A stretch of DNA of 33,115 bases, from NCBI GenBank assembly GCA_016098155.1, contig JAAAJB010000396.1, forward strand, positions 1 to 33,115. Reading direction: 5' to 3'. This document shows positions 21,535 to 33,061 of the stretch, one piece after another. The stretch is from Actinomortierella ambigua. Taxonomy: Eukaryota; Mortierellomycota; Mortierellomycetes; Mortierellales; Mortierellaceae. Below the pieces are notes generated by a model. It did not search any database. It was not told where the DNA came from and saw only the letters and a list, made by a program, of their open reading frames with translations. Positions within the stretch are counted from its first letter, which is position 1. Every line of letters starts with the position of its first letter. Position numbers and translations under genes: made by a program.

Positions 21535-24500
21535 GACTGCAATTCCTGCGCGACATTCTCGACTGACTGCGAAGACACGATCCACGCCCACGATCATTCC
21601 ATCCACAACAACGGTGCCACGACCATAAGCAGCAGCAACAACGCAGCCTTCTCCCTAGCACAACACGGGTGCAGAGAGGTCCTGGAAGAGTTTTGTCCAG
21701 CAGAATCAACAGAGGGCTATCGCGACATTTGCTTAGCCAACATCGCTAGTCCGTGTCTGGGTCATCTGTCATCTCTGTCGCCATCTTCAATCTTACCCTC
21801 TTCCTCCTTCACTTCCTCTTCCTCCTCCCTCTCTTCTTCTTCGTCCACCCCTACCTCCTCCTCCCCTTCCTCATCTCCCCCATTTGAAGGGCCATTGAGG
21901 TTCTCTGCTCCTCCTCATAGTCAGCAGCAGCAATCGCTCTTAGCCAGTGTCGGACAGATTGACGGAAAAGAGAGCCAGCCGTTGGATTGCTCCTTGAATG
22001 ACGACAATCGTCTTCTTCAGCAGGTACTGAAAGGGATAAGAGTGAAAGGATGGGAGCCGAATTTGCTTGTCTTTTTTCCTTTTTTCGTGCATCTTTTTGT
22101 TCTGTGAGCCGACAATGCACAAATGTAGGAGTGAAAAAAAAATGTCCGAGTAGCGGTGAGAGACAAGACAGAAAACAGTGGGAATGAGAAGGGGAACCCT
22201 GAGAGAGGTAAAGGAGGGTGTGGACAACTGTTCATCTTCAAGTAGCACACCGTTTCCATGCAAAAGGGGGCAGGGAGGGGGTGAAGGGAGGAGGGGGCAA
22301 GCTTGCATGCAGAGCGACAGCGGGACGGTTGGATGAAACAGACTTGGATGTGCGTTTGCATCCATGGAGACCATGCAATGTCCAAGAAGACAAGAAGACT
22401 TACAAACAGAGAGATAGGCAACTTGTCTGCATGTATTGGTGGGCGAACGAAAACACACATACATACACAATACAAACACACATTACACACATACGCACAT
22501 ACACACATACAAACACCCCCCCCCTTTTTTTTCTTAAAAAATGGGTTCTCTCGCTCTCCCCTCCCACTCTCACAGTCCTCCTCCTTCTCTTCCATTCATC
22601 CACCGTGGAATGTCACCCTTATCGTTCTTTCTTCATCCCGATCGCATGCTTTTCACTTTCCGTTCTATTTCTTTACTTGCTTCCTTCTATACTACCTCTC
22701 TTGCCCCCCCCCTTGTTATAATTATCACACTCCACTTTGGTTGCCCGCCACCCTACCCCTTGGTTACAAGATTTAAACCAATCCTGCGTCTTCTTTTCTC
22801 TTGGTGACCAACAATCTTGTCAATAGCAGCAACAAGAGCATCGTTCCACAGTGAACAGAAGGCAGTCTGTCCAGTTTTGTGACACCACGTCCCTGTCGCC
22901 GCGCACGAGTCCGAGCAAAGTCCACCACCACAGCAACAGCACCAGCAGTACTGTGCAACCTATTTCTTCGCCCTCTTCTTCCCCTCCTTCTCAAACCTCG
23001 TCACAGCACTCCCCATTGACACACTGGCGAGGAGACCAGGCTCACATACACCCGTTTGACACCTGCACCAGCCATAGCAGCGACGCACATCAGAGCACAG
23101 CAGCGCCCGCCGTACCTTCTCCTCTGCACTCTCCAACTTCCTCTTGTTCTCTGCCTCCCCCGTCTTTCTCGTCACCGCCAATTCACCCGCATTCACAGGA
23201 GCACCAACAGTCATCACTGGAGCCATTCTCCCATCCACTTGCTGCTTCGCCGGACAGACCAGGCTTACTTTCGACAACATCCTCCTCCCCTGCCCATCCG
23301 TCTCGTGACGGAGGACCAAGCGTCACCTCTTTTTCCCGTGAAAGACGGAATTCCGTTCAGTCTAACTGGACAAGTGTCTCTTCCTTCTCCGTCTCGTCGT
23401 CCGGCAGCGAACTGTACGAGCCTTCTATCTTTGCAGAGAGCACAAGTAAGTTGGATTTTTGACACCCTTTTTGTCGCCATGAGTTGCCCTTCCTCAGCCT
23501 CCTCTCAACCCCCCCCTCCTCACAATAAAAAAAAAGTGGATATGTGGTAAAGAATATATACGAGGCGTAGTACTCTTTTCGCAGAACAGGGATCTTGGTT
23601 CCCTGCCCGCTCCCCAAACTGCGACTAACAATAGGGCGGTGTAAATACGTACCTTTTGAATTTTGTATTATTCTTGTCTCGTGTTTTATACCTTATTTTT
23701 TTTTGTTGTTGTTCTTAACGCTTTGGCATCCGGATCATGAATTTTTTTTGTTGTTTTCTTTGTCCTGTTAAAAGGTTCTCCGACAGCCACCTCGAATCCC
23801 TTTTGGGCGACAAGAGACATTCTCCACCAAAACAACCTTGACTTCATCCACAACCTCGACAACCTCGACAGCCTTCGCAACAAAGGCCCTCTCGCGGACG
23901 ACCACGAGCTTGCTCCAATCTGCTTGATCAACCCTTCACTCTCCGCCATCATGGACTCGGATATCTTTCAACACTTGGGCAGCAATCCCGAAACATCGCG
24001 GAATATTCCTTTAGCCCGAAACCCCAGCAGTGGCGGACCGCTTCGCGTCCTTGGCTTTCGCAAAAAGGATAAGACTCTAGCAAATGGCGGTGCCGGTGCC
24101 GGTGGAACGACTGGCAATCACAACAGCGGCCATCCATCGGCCATCCGACTATCCCCCAACGACACACACGCGCAAAAGCCCACTGCTCGCAACACACCCA
24201 TGCTCTCATTCCAATTACACCACACCGAGATGTCCACAGACCGGCCCTCGGTTTCTGGTCGACTTCTCTTACACATCCCTCGCTTGCATGGCAAGAAGTT
24301 CCACTTTGTCTCGTTGACACTCCACCTGCGGCTCAAGGAGGCCATTGCCTGGACACGCCAGGATCTAGTCACGTTCGAGATTGAGCGCCAGTCTTGGTCC
24401 CAGACCGTATGGGACAAAAAGATGGTCTTGCCCTTTCAGGACAAACAGGTCGAGGAAGGACCCGACGGTTACATGACCTGCCGAGTGCGCGAGCCGTTGG

Positions 24501-27500
24501 CGAGTGATGGGTTGGCTAGTATCGGCATTGGATCGTCCTCAGGAGGAGCAGCAGCAGCAGCGGTAGCAGCGGGAGCAACAACGGCAGGAAGCTCGCGCCA
24601 GCGCGCACGGGATGCGACGGTCGACATTGCGGCAGACGAATGGCGGTGGGAGTGGCTGATGCCCGTGACACGGCAGGAGGTCCGACCGGAGAGCTTTGAG
24701 GGGTCAATGGGAACGCTATGGTATGAGCTCGAGGCAAAATGCTTGTTCCGATGGGACGAGGTGGATGAACAGGGGCGGGTCAAGGAAACTCTCTTCCCGT
24801 CCACGCAAGCCGTCGATGCCATCCTCGACGCACGATCAGGAAAGGTCGACTCTACACAGAAGGATCGATATTCGGGTGACGACAAGAGTGGGAAAGGTAA
24901 TACTTCTCACTCCCTTCCTACAGAGGAAAAAAAATGAGGAAGCGGGTCAATTACATTGGTTATCTAGAGTATTCACACTTAACCACCCTTGTCATGCTCT
25001 CTTACAATCCATTAGGCAAAGCAAAGTCGTTGGCTAAAGTGTTTAGCAAACTACGCGTCCGGAACAAATCTAACCACAGGAAACCCACAATGGCAGGCGA
25101 CTTCAATATTGGACCCAGTCCGATTGCCAGCGCACTCAACCTTCCAACAACAGATGCCACGCCATCGAGCCATCCTCATCCTCCTCATCATCCACCCTAT
25201 TCTACCATCAGTACCACACTCGGCGGCAGCAGTGGAGGCAGCGGCAACAAAGTCGAGCCAGAACGCAAGGGCCCACCGGAGCCTTTACCGTTTTTAATCC
25301 GCAAGCTGGTTAAGTTGTATTTTGTCAAGCCTCCACCCCGTTCGTCGTCGTCCAACCCAGCTGGGTTCTTCTTACCACCACCCTCGATGGCGCTCCCAAA
25401 CTTACCAGGCACGCGTAGGTTAAAGGCCATCATCCCCGGAGCGCGCATCCAGGTCCAGATCCAGATCCCATCCGTGATCCCTGTCCCAGGATATGACCTC
25501 ACGTCTAATTTAGTGCCGTCCCATAAAAAGGGCGGAGGATTTCTTGTCCCGGCCACGGATCGTCACCATCAGCACCATTATCACCATCATCCCATCACTG
25601 GACCTGCAGCAGCAGCAGCAGCAGCGGCAGCAGCAGCAGCAGCGACAGCAACGACAACACCATCCACAGCCACGACAGGAAGGCCTGTCGCGCCCAAGGA
25701 GAAGGAGAGACAAGCACTACGCGAGCGTAGTCTATCACAATTTCCGGGCGATTTCCAGGTGGCGCTGACGATTCGCAAGGTGACACATCAGGATATTCAA
25801 CGGAACGATATCCTGCGACGGCGGTATGAGAGCACAAGCGTGCGGCCAAGGTCAATGGTCGACATCCATGGTCAGCATCATCAATACTATAACAGCCAGA
25901 TCAACAACAATCCGGCGGATGCTGTGTCGCGAGGGGAAGAGAACGATTGGGAGCGGCGCCAACGTGTCCATAGCCAACAATCACAATCATCGACTGCGAC
26001 GCTTGATACCACAGCCTCGCCACCATGGGCTACAGCAGAGTCAACGCGAAGTATGGATCCGTTGTTGGCGCGAGAAAGTGGCTGTAACCAGTCGAACCTG
26101 TCGTCCATCTCATCACCGCCTCCCACTTCCACTTCGAGACATGTCGCTCCAGCATCACCACCCAGAGCTTGGCGTAAGGAGATCCGAGTACGACGGGTCA
26201 AATGCGAGTTTTGGCAAAAAGAGAGCTGCCGGTAAAATATATGGTCATAGAAAAAAGGTTCATTCTCTTCTCCCGATGGACACCAACCCTAATTCTCTCT
26301 CTATTTCTTATCTTTGACTACTAGGATACCAATGGACAATGCTCCTTCCCGGACCATCAAAGTCGCACTCGGTCAGCCATTCATCTACTCAGAAAAGGAT
26401 CAGAACAGCAAGGCCAAGCTCGCCCGTCAACGTCAAAACTCGGCCGCCGTCGTCACCACCTCGAATGCGAATCGTACTTACTCGCACGATCCCGCCATAA
26501 CCGCCGCCGAACAGGAACAACTCCTCTCCTCTCCTTCTCCCGCAGCCCTGGCCCGCTCCCTATCCCTCCCTGTCACCTCTGGCCCTACCTTCAACCAACA
26601 CCAACATAGCAGTCAAAACTCCCTCACCGCCGCCAATGCGTCCCTCAACAAATCCACCCAGGCCTTCATGCTCTTGATCCCCATCCCGCTCGACTCGCCA
26701 AAGCTCCGCCAGACCTTCTCCTGGCCGACGACGGAACTGCTGGCCCAAGTCACCCAGGCCATGATCGCCGCCCAGCAGCAACAACTGCAGCAGCAACAGC
26801 AGCACGAGCCCCTCGCTGGGTTTGCAGGCGCTGGAGGTCCCATCGTGCCCGCGCGGCCCGTAGCGATCGACGGGCATTTTTTTGTGAATGACCGACGGCA
26901 TAATCAGAACGGGACGGATGTGATCCACTCGGGCACCTACGGGTATACTAGCGCAGGAGGTGCTGGAGATAGCTTCTCAAACAGTGGAGGTGGCAATGGA
27001 TCGGAATTCGACTTTTTTGGCGGGGGTGGCGAAGGAGGCGAGGCGATGGAAATGCAACCCCTTGGCAACAACAGAAGCAACAACAACCTGTCCTCAGACG
27101 CCGTCGATGCCAACAATGAACTCATCCTCGCCGACTGGCAATCGGCCACGTCGCCCACAGCAGCCATGGTCGCTGCCGAGGTCGCTGCCGCTGCTACTGC
27201 TGCTACCGGTGACATCAACCCTTCCTCGTCCTCCGCCGGTGCAATGTCGGTGACCCCCAAGCTGCCGCACGTCAAGGCCCGTATCGAGGTCAAGCACTAC
27301 CTGAGCTTCCGGCTCTCGATCGACATGCTCGAGTACGAGGGCGAGCCCGAGGACGAAGAGCAAGACCTAGAGCTAGCCGAGGAGCAGCAGCTTCAACAGG
27401 TCAAGGAACGTCAGGAGGTCTCGGCCGCCGTCTTATCCCCCGGGTCGCGAACGAGCTTTTATGAACAGATCGAACTGCGTCACCATCAACTGCAGCAGCA

Positions 27501-28695
27501 GATGGCTATTGCTGCTGCCGCTGCTACTATTGTGAATACAAGGGGAGAAGAGGCAGAGGAGGAGGAGGACGATGACGGTGTGCCACCTGTACCGCCTTTG
27601 CCAGCCTCGATCCTACTCCAGCAGGATGGAGACCCATTCCGCATCCCTGCTCGGACTTCGTCGCTGATCCAACTCCACAATACCAGCGGTGGCAGCGGTA
27701 CCAGCCAGGGAAGCAGCACCAGTCACGGAAGCAACAGCGTCAGCATCATCAGCGATGGCAGTAGCAGCGGTAACCACAACATCAACAGCCATAGCGGCAC
27801 CAGCACCGGTGGCTGGAGCCCACAGCAGCGTAAGGGATCCAAGAGCTCCCTGGGCATGATGATGCTCATGGGTGGTAATGGAGTGGACGATATGGACCCT
27901 CAGGGGTATCCTCCTGCGACGCTTGGCAAGCCTGGACTCCTGAAGAAGACATCAAACACTCCTCTAAACACTACCGCCGCCATCCACACTTCCACTGGTA
28001 ACAACAACAACAACAACAACAGCAACAGCAGCAGCAGCAGCAACAGCATCAAGGCTGCCGGCGGTGCAACGACGACGACAGCGACTGGTCGCGTCAATGT
28101 TCACAAACTCAAGGACTTTGTGATCCGAGTCCCCGTCACTGTCGTCATCCAATCGTCCAGGGAACTCGCAGCCGCCAACACTAGTGCCGAGAGCGGCCCT
28201 CATATGGGTCGACTAAGTGTAGGCGAGGATCTGCTTGGTGAGCCTCTCTTGCATAGCAACTTCAACATCAGCAGTGGTAGCAAGGTGACGACAGCGACAG
28301 CAGCAGGCTTCTACAGCAGCAGCAGCAGCGGCGGCGGCAGCGGCGACCCACTCGGTGCTACGACCGCTGTCGGGATCGTCGGGGATCGTATCGAGGTGAT
28401 CCCGGTGTCGTCGACCACGATGGACCAGGCACACTACCATGGCCAAGGAGCTGCCACCACCAGCAACACAAGCACTGCGAAACGGCTTCAGGAGTTGTAC
28501 CAGATGCAGCAACAACAGCACTCTCCACATACGCTCTTGTCGCCCCTGGATCTGCTAACGCTGCATGATGGCCTGGGCGGTGGCCGTGGTGGTGGTCCGA
28601 TGCTGGAGGACGAGCTCGAATATGAGATTGGCGAGGAGCGCGAGGATGATGAAGAACAGGGTGTTGTCATCACACGCGGCGCTATTGGATTGTAA
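21535..28695 (+). CDS. LDB19/ART-like alpha-arrestin, 5' end unresolved
   Basis: Exons 21535-22023, 22827-23445, 23775-24896, 25016-26231 and 26325-28695 join in phase through GT-AG introns of 803, 329, 119 and 93 nt, giving about 1,938 codons. The first in-frame ATG is at 23951 and would give 1,510 residues; everything upstream is open but lacks Met, so either a start exon is missing or the upstream part is leader. Numbered from that ATG, an arrestin N-domain spans about 86-286 (sandwich strands, then an arrestin-type SFEGSMGTLWYELEA strand), more arrestin-type sequence lies at 403-480, and C-domain-like strands lie at 1035-1057 and 1314-1332. Large Ser, Gly, Gln, Asn and Ala-rich insertions separate them. 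Yeast Ldb19/Art1 is a cytosolic adaptor that brings Rsp5 ubiquitin ligase to plasma-membrane transporters. No PPxY motif is visible, which is unusual for that role. The arrestin fold is likely; the LDB19 assignment is moderate. Confidence 0.7.
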
Positions 28696-28781
28696 ACCTC
28701 CTCCTCCCCTCACATTATGCATACCACAACCAACTTTCTTTCTATCACCACGCTATATATCTTTATAATCTTTAAAAACAT

Positions 28782-28787
28782 AATAAA
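28782..28787 (+). terminator. Candidate polyadenylation signal of the arrestin gene
   Basis: An AATAAA hexamer lies 87 bases after the arrestin stop codon, in an A/T-rich stretch. It falls inside the 239-bp gap between this gene and the convergent arginyl-tRNA synthetase gene, so the two 3' ends may overlap. Confidence 0.5.
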
Positions 28788-28934
28788 TCCAATGACAAAA
28801 GATTGGGTTATTCTCGCTGGTGGTAGCATGTTGATGCTGGGATATCTTCACAGGTAGAAGAACGATCGGAGGAAAAAAAAGAAACCCCATTTTTATATAT
28901 TTTACAATGAGACGAAAAAACAACAACAACAACA

Positions 28935-31294
28935 CTACATCTTCTCCACAGGCACAAGTCCAAGCAATTCCAGTCCATTCCCAAGCGTCACGCGGGCCGA
29001 CCACAACAGCAACAGGCGGGCTTGAGCCAGTTCTTGCGGTTGGTCCTTGACCAGCAGCACCTTGTTAGCTGCACTGATTGCATGGCCAAGACCAAACAAG
29101 TACTGTACCACCACATATGGCTCCAGCGTGTCCAGCGCCTGCCGTGTCACCTCTGGGTACTGCGAGATCCAGTTGGCCAGGTCAAAGGCCTCGGGTTCTG
29201 TCAGCAACGATGTATCCGCCAAGGGGTTCACCTTCTGTCCTGAGCGTGCTTCGATACTATTGAGCAGTCATGTGTAAAAAAAAGTATAAGAGAAACGGTA
29301 AACATCTCTTTCGTAAATATCTTGCCCCCCCCCCTCCCCCAAAAAAATTATAAAGCAGATGATGGCAGTTAGTTACCTGCAGAGACGTGCATGGGCATAC
29401 TGTAAGTAAACACCCGTATTGCCAGTCGCATCCGTCATGCGGTTCCACGAAAATGAGTATCCTTTGCTGCTCTTGGCCTGAAAGTCCTGCACGACCACCG
29501 CCGAGATGCCTAGCTGATCTGCAATCCATGCCCTCTGCGCTTCCTGGCCTGGCCCGCCCTCATCCTTGTTCTCGGTTCCTGGAGCAGCAGCACTAGTCTC
29601 CTCCTTCAGGATCGCTGTAGACTTGATCTTGTCCCTTTTCTTGGCCTCATTCTCCATCATCTTGTCCAACATAGTCCGCTGTGCCGTATCCAAAATGTCC
29701 TCCAGAAACACTGCCTTTCCCTTGCGCGTCGACATGCCCTGTACCTTGCCGAACGACAAGTGCTGAAGTTGTCGGCTCCAATGCTGCTGATGGCGATGGT
29801 CCTGGTCTTCTTGCTTCCCGTCGATGCTGCTGTACAACAGCTCCATAATCTTAAACAACCGCTTCAAGTGCAGCCCTTGATCATCCCCAATCACATACAG
29901 ATGCTGATCAAACTTGAATCGATCTCTTCGCTCCAGACACGCTGCAATATCCCGCGTCAAGTAAAGCGTCGTGCCATCCGCTCGCTGCAACGTCGCCATG
30001 CCGAGGTCATATGGTGCTAGATCCACATACAGGGCTCCCTGACTTCCACCTCCCTCCTCTTCATCCCCTTCTCCTGATGATTTGGTCGTGGTCATTGTCG
30101 AGTCCGTTTGCTTCTCGAGCAGCAGCTTCTTGTCGCGCAGTTGCTCCATGGCCTGCGGCACCCAGCGTGCAGCCTCGGACTCACCCGAGTAAATATCAAA
30201 CTCGATGCCGAGCCGCTTGTACATCTTTTTGTAGATCTCAATCGACAGTTCTCGGAACTCGCGCCACATCCCGAGGGCCTTTTCATCGCCTGGAAGTGTG
30301 GTAAAGGCGGGGGAGGGGGGAGAAAGAAGAAAGAGTTAGTTCAACTATCTTTTGGCTATGAGGGAGGGGAAGCATGAAAAAGAATCACTGTACCTGCTTC
30401 CATTGCACAAAAGTATTCATTGGCCTGCTTGTCGATCTCTGGATTCTCTAGAACGGCTTGGTTGACCTTGACATAGACATCATACAGGTGCTTGATCGGG
30501 TTCTTTTGCAACTCCGAGCGATCGCCGTACATGTTGAAACCCACCGCCAGCAATCCTAGAGAAGAAGAAAAAAGAAAACAGAGACATGGGGACAACCATT
30601 AGATTAATGCAGTCGTTCCGAGCTTCTTAATCGATGCTTTGGGGTCTCCCGCAAGATAGAGTGAGAGTGAAAGTGAGAGAGAGAGGGAAAGACAATTACC
30701 ATACTGCTTGCCCCAATCGCCCAAATAGTTGATGCCGATGACCTGGTGTCCAAAGCCGCGGAGCAACCGCGTGACAAAGTTTCCGAGAATCGTCCCGCGC
30801 AGGTGGCCACCATGGAACGGCTTTGCAATATTAGGCGAGCTATAGTCCATGGCAACGATCTTGCCCTGCCCGATCGCTCCATCGAGACCATACCGGTCCA
30901 GTCTCGAATCAGAAGTTCGCCCATACTCAGCCCGCACTACATCCTGGACAACGTGCTGGATATAGGCGGCTTCGTCCACCTTAAAATTGAGGAACTGGCC
31001 CACCGGTTGCACGGATCGGATCATGCCTCTCGTCGCCGTTGTATCAAATTCGCTCTGGACCCTTGCCAGTAAGGCTGCCCGTTGCTCGGCCAGCGAGGAC
31101 CTTGACTCGACCGAGGGTGATGACAAGGAGGAGGGGGAAGTGGTAGGTGACAGGAGACGCGGGAGCGGAATGGCAAAGGTGCCATGACCCTTCACTTTGG
31201 GACGCTCGATGGTTCGGAGGATGAGATTGGAATCTAATGCAGTCATCCGGGCCAGCTGAGCAGCAATGGCCTTCTTGAAGTGGAAGGATGCCAT
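28935..31294 (-). CDS. ArgRS: Arginyl-tRNA synthetase
   Basis: Four exons on the minus strand: 31294-30700, 30555-30394, 30289-29377 and 29256-28935. All introns are GT-AG and in phase, giving 663 residues. The enzyme is a class I synthetase that charges tRNA-Arg with arginine using ATP. Seen directly: the HIGH-type signature as HGGH at 161-164 within a family-typical SSPNIAKPF context, the LGDWGKQYG block (191-199), the KMSKS-equivalent MSTRKG at 438-443, and a C-terminal anticodon-binding helical domain ending near GLELLGLVPVEKM. Two low-complexity insertions (about 313-335 and 411-425) are unusual. The chosen start gives an N-terminus ending in an IPLPRL block like that of other synthetases. 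An in-frame ATG at 31324, and an open frame reaching 31498, could add a mitochondrial presequence. Whether this is the cytosolic, mitochondrial or dual enzyme cannot be decided here. Confidence 0.95.
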
Positions 31295-31538
31295 GCTGGT
31301 CTTGCCTGCGTGTCCAACATGCATTCGCTCGTTTTTGACGTGGGAGAGAGAGAGGGCAGCAGGTGGGGGGAGCGGAGGGTTCAGGTACCAAAACTCGCGT
31401 CGAAAAACTCGCAACAAAAAATTATGACTGCTTTCTACGGAAGGCCAGCAGCCTCCTGTTTTGGTTGATCTCAATGGAGGAAGCGGGTTCTCTTTCATTT
31501 TCCCGAGTGTCTACCTGATCACCCACACCTCATTAGCC
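31295..31538. promoter_or_regulatory. Shared divergent promoter with a 9-bp direct repeat
   Basis: Only 244 bp separate the start codons of the arginyl-tRNA synthetase and the mitochondrial-type protein, so the segment must hold the promoters of both. No TATA box is visible. AAAACTCGC occurs twice, at 31390-31398 and 31404-31412, near the middle; it is a candidate regulatory site by position only. Confidence 0.55.
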
Positions 31539-32600
31539 ATGATTCCAAGGAGCCTTGTCCAGGGACCTCTGCGCACCATTGCCAGCCCCGCCACTCGCTA
31601 CATCGCCTCTTCCACCCGGGCTTTCACGACCTATCCCGTCTTGAAGACTGGCGAGGCTCCTGCTACCTCCTCCGCTACCGACGGCGCTGAACAGCAGCAG
31701 CAGCAGCAAGCCCCCCGCCGTGCCTTTGGCGGCAAGAAGCGCTTCGACAGCAACAACAACAGCAACAACAGAAACTTCAAGGGAAAGAACAATGATCGTC
31801 GTGCCCGTCGCTACTCTGGCAACGATGATCGCTCGGTGCCCAAGTTTGAGCGCCCAGCACCTGTTCCTTACAACACCCAGCAGCCGCTATACTTTGCCGA
31901 GCCCGAGGACTGGGTGGTGTCGTCTGTGACTGGACCTCGTCCGCTGTATGCCAATGTGGCCACGGGAGATGCGGATGCATCGGCGAGCAAGGTTGGAGGG
32001 GCGTTGATCGAGACGGCCACCGTGACTGGATTGAGGGCCCATGGCGATCTGGACCCTTGGGTGGAGCAGTCGGTCTTGCGCGAGTTGAGTGAGGTCGCTG
32101 CGACAAGCGGAAAGGATCATCAGAAGAAGAGCGATACTTCGGTCGAGTTTCAAGAGTTTTATATCCAGGGCTTGTCGTCGAACTTCCAGGAGATCTTGAA
32201 CCCCAAGAACAAGATCAATCGCTTCAACAACGGCGGTCTCGCCAACCAGGCCAGGTATGAGGCTTCGTCCGAGGAGACAACAACAACATCACCATCATCT
32301 TCATCATCATCAGCAACAACAGAAACAGCAACAGCAACTACAGCAACAGCAGCAAAGGATGAGACGCTGGTAGAGCGGTCATGGAAGCGACTCGAGTATC
32401 ATGGCGGAGATTACTCGCGGCCAGCGCACCCGTTGAAGCATCTGGCCAGCCAACCGCCACAGGGGATCAAGCCTGCAGGAAGCAAGGGCAAGGAGATGTT
32501 GGAGCACGTTAGTGCCCTGATTGGTCAGAACCAGAGCGTAGGCTTTGAGGACAAGAAGAAGATGCTGCGTGCCGTCCAGAAGGGTCTGAGTGGTTTCTAG
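31539..32600 (+). CDS. Probable mitochondrial protein, unassigned
   Basis: A single-exon frame of 353 residues from the ATG at 31539. The N-terminus (about 1-35) is rich in Arg, Ser, Thr and Ala, lacks acidic residues, and contains an Arg-Ala-Phe-Thr-Thr stretch typical of a cleaved mitochondrial presequence. A Gln run and a basic, Asn-rich region (about 55-95, with FGGKKRFDS and RRARRYSG) follow and could contact RNA. The middle (about 105-250) and the last 60 residues look folded and conserved in style, separated by a Thr/Ser/Ala-rich linker. I do not recognise the family; a mitoribosomal or mitochondrial translation protein fits the composition and the shared promoter with the arginyl-tRNA synthetase, but this is an inference. 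The ATG at 31539 is preferred over upstream open sequence because it begins the presequence. Confidence 0.75.
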   Translation: MIPRSLVQGPLRTIASPATRYIASSTRAFTTYPVLKTGEAPATSSATDGAEQQQQQQAPRRAFGGKKRFDSNNNSNNRNFKGKNNDRRARRYSGNDDRSVPKFERPAPVPYNTQQPLYFAEPEDWVVSSVTGPRPLYANVATGDADASASKVGGALIETATVTGLRAHGDLDPWVEQSVLRELSEVAATSGKDHQKKSDTSVEFQEFYIQGLSSNFQEILNPKNKINRFNNGGLANQARYEASSEETTTTSPSSSSSSATTETATATTATAAKDETLVERSWKRLEYHGGDYSRPAHPLKHLASQPPQGIKPAGSKGKEMLEHVSALIGQNQSVGFEDKKKMLRAVQKGLSGF

Positions 32601-32620
32601 GATAGCCTAGAAAGAGAATT

Positions 32621-32645
32621 GAAAGAAAGAAAGAAAGAAAGAAAG
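32621..32645. repeat. (GAAA)6 microsatellite
   Basis: Six GAAA units begin 20 bases after the stop codon of the mitochondrial-type gene, probably inside its 3' untranslated region. Confidence 0.95.
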
Positions 32646-32871
32646 ACGCTATTCTCGCGTAGAAGAAGTTTCCTGGGCCTTTATAGACAGAATACACCAA
32701 CTATTTCTTGCTTTATGACTTGTCTGGAAGCCTCCATTGTGACCTTGGAGCAAGAGCGCGTTTTCGTTCTTCCATGTTGAGTCTAGATGAGAGCGAACGC
32801 GAGAATAATGTGGGAGAATGACGTGCAACGATGGACAAGGCCATATATAATATATGAAGAGTGCTATCTTC

Positions 32872-32880
32872 TATAAATAA
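32872..32880 (+). promoter_or_regulatory. TATA-box-like site
   Basis: The sequence TATAAATAA matches the TATA consensus on the plus strand. It could belong to a gene beyond the right edge or simply be A/T-rich 3' flank. Position and consensus are the only evidence. Confidence 0.25.
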
Positions 32881-33061
32881 GGCGGGCTGCTGCATTCAAC
32901 AACCTGGGCCTGTTGTGTTCCCATCAACTACGGATTGGAGAGAGGGGAGGGGGTTGGAGAGGGGGTAGGCACTGCAAATTGTCTTTAGATAAAAAGGCTC
33001 TATTCAATGCAATTTTGAATTAGACTGTACGATGGTTGTCCGTTTTCCGAGCCATTATTCG

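Noticed and set aside
22453..22516. Regularly repeated CACA/CATA units that might suggest a CRISPR-like array
   Set aside because: This is a degenerate CA microsatellite inside the first intron of the arrestin gene, with no distinct spacers; a CRISPR array is also not expected in fungal nuclear DNA.
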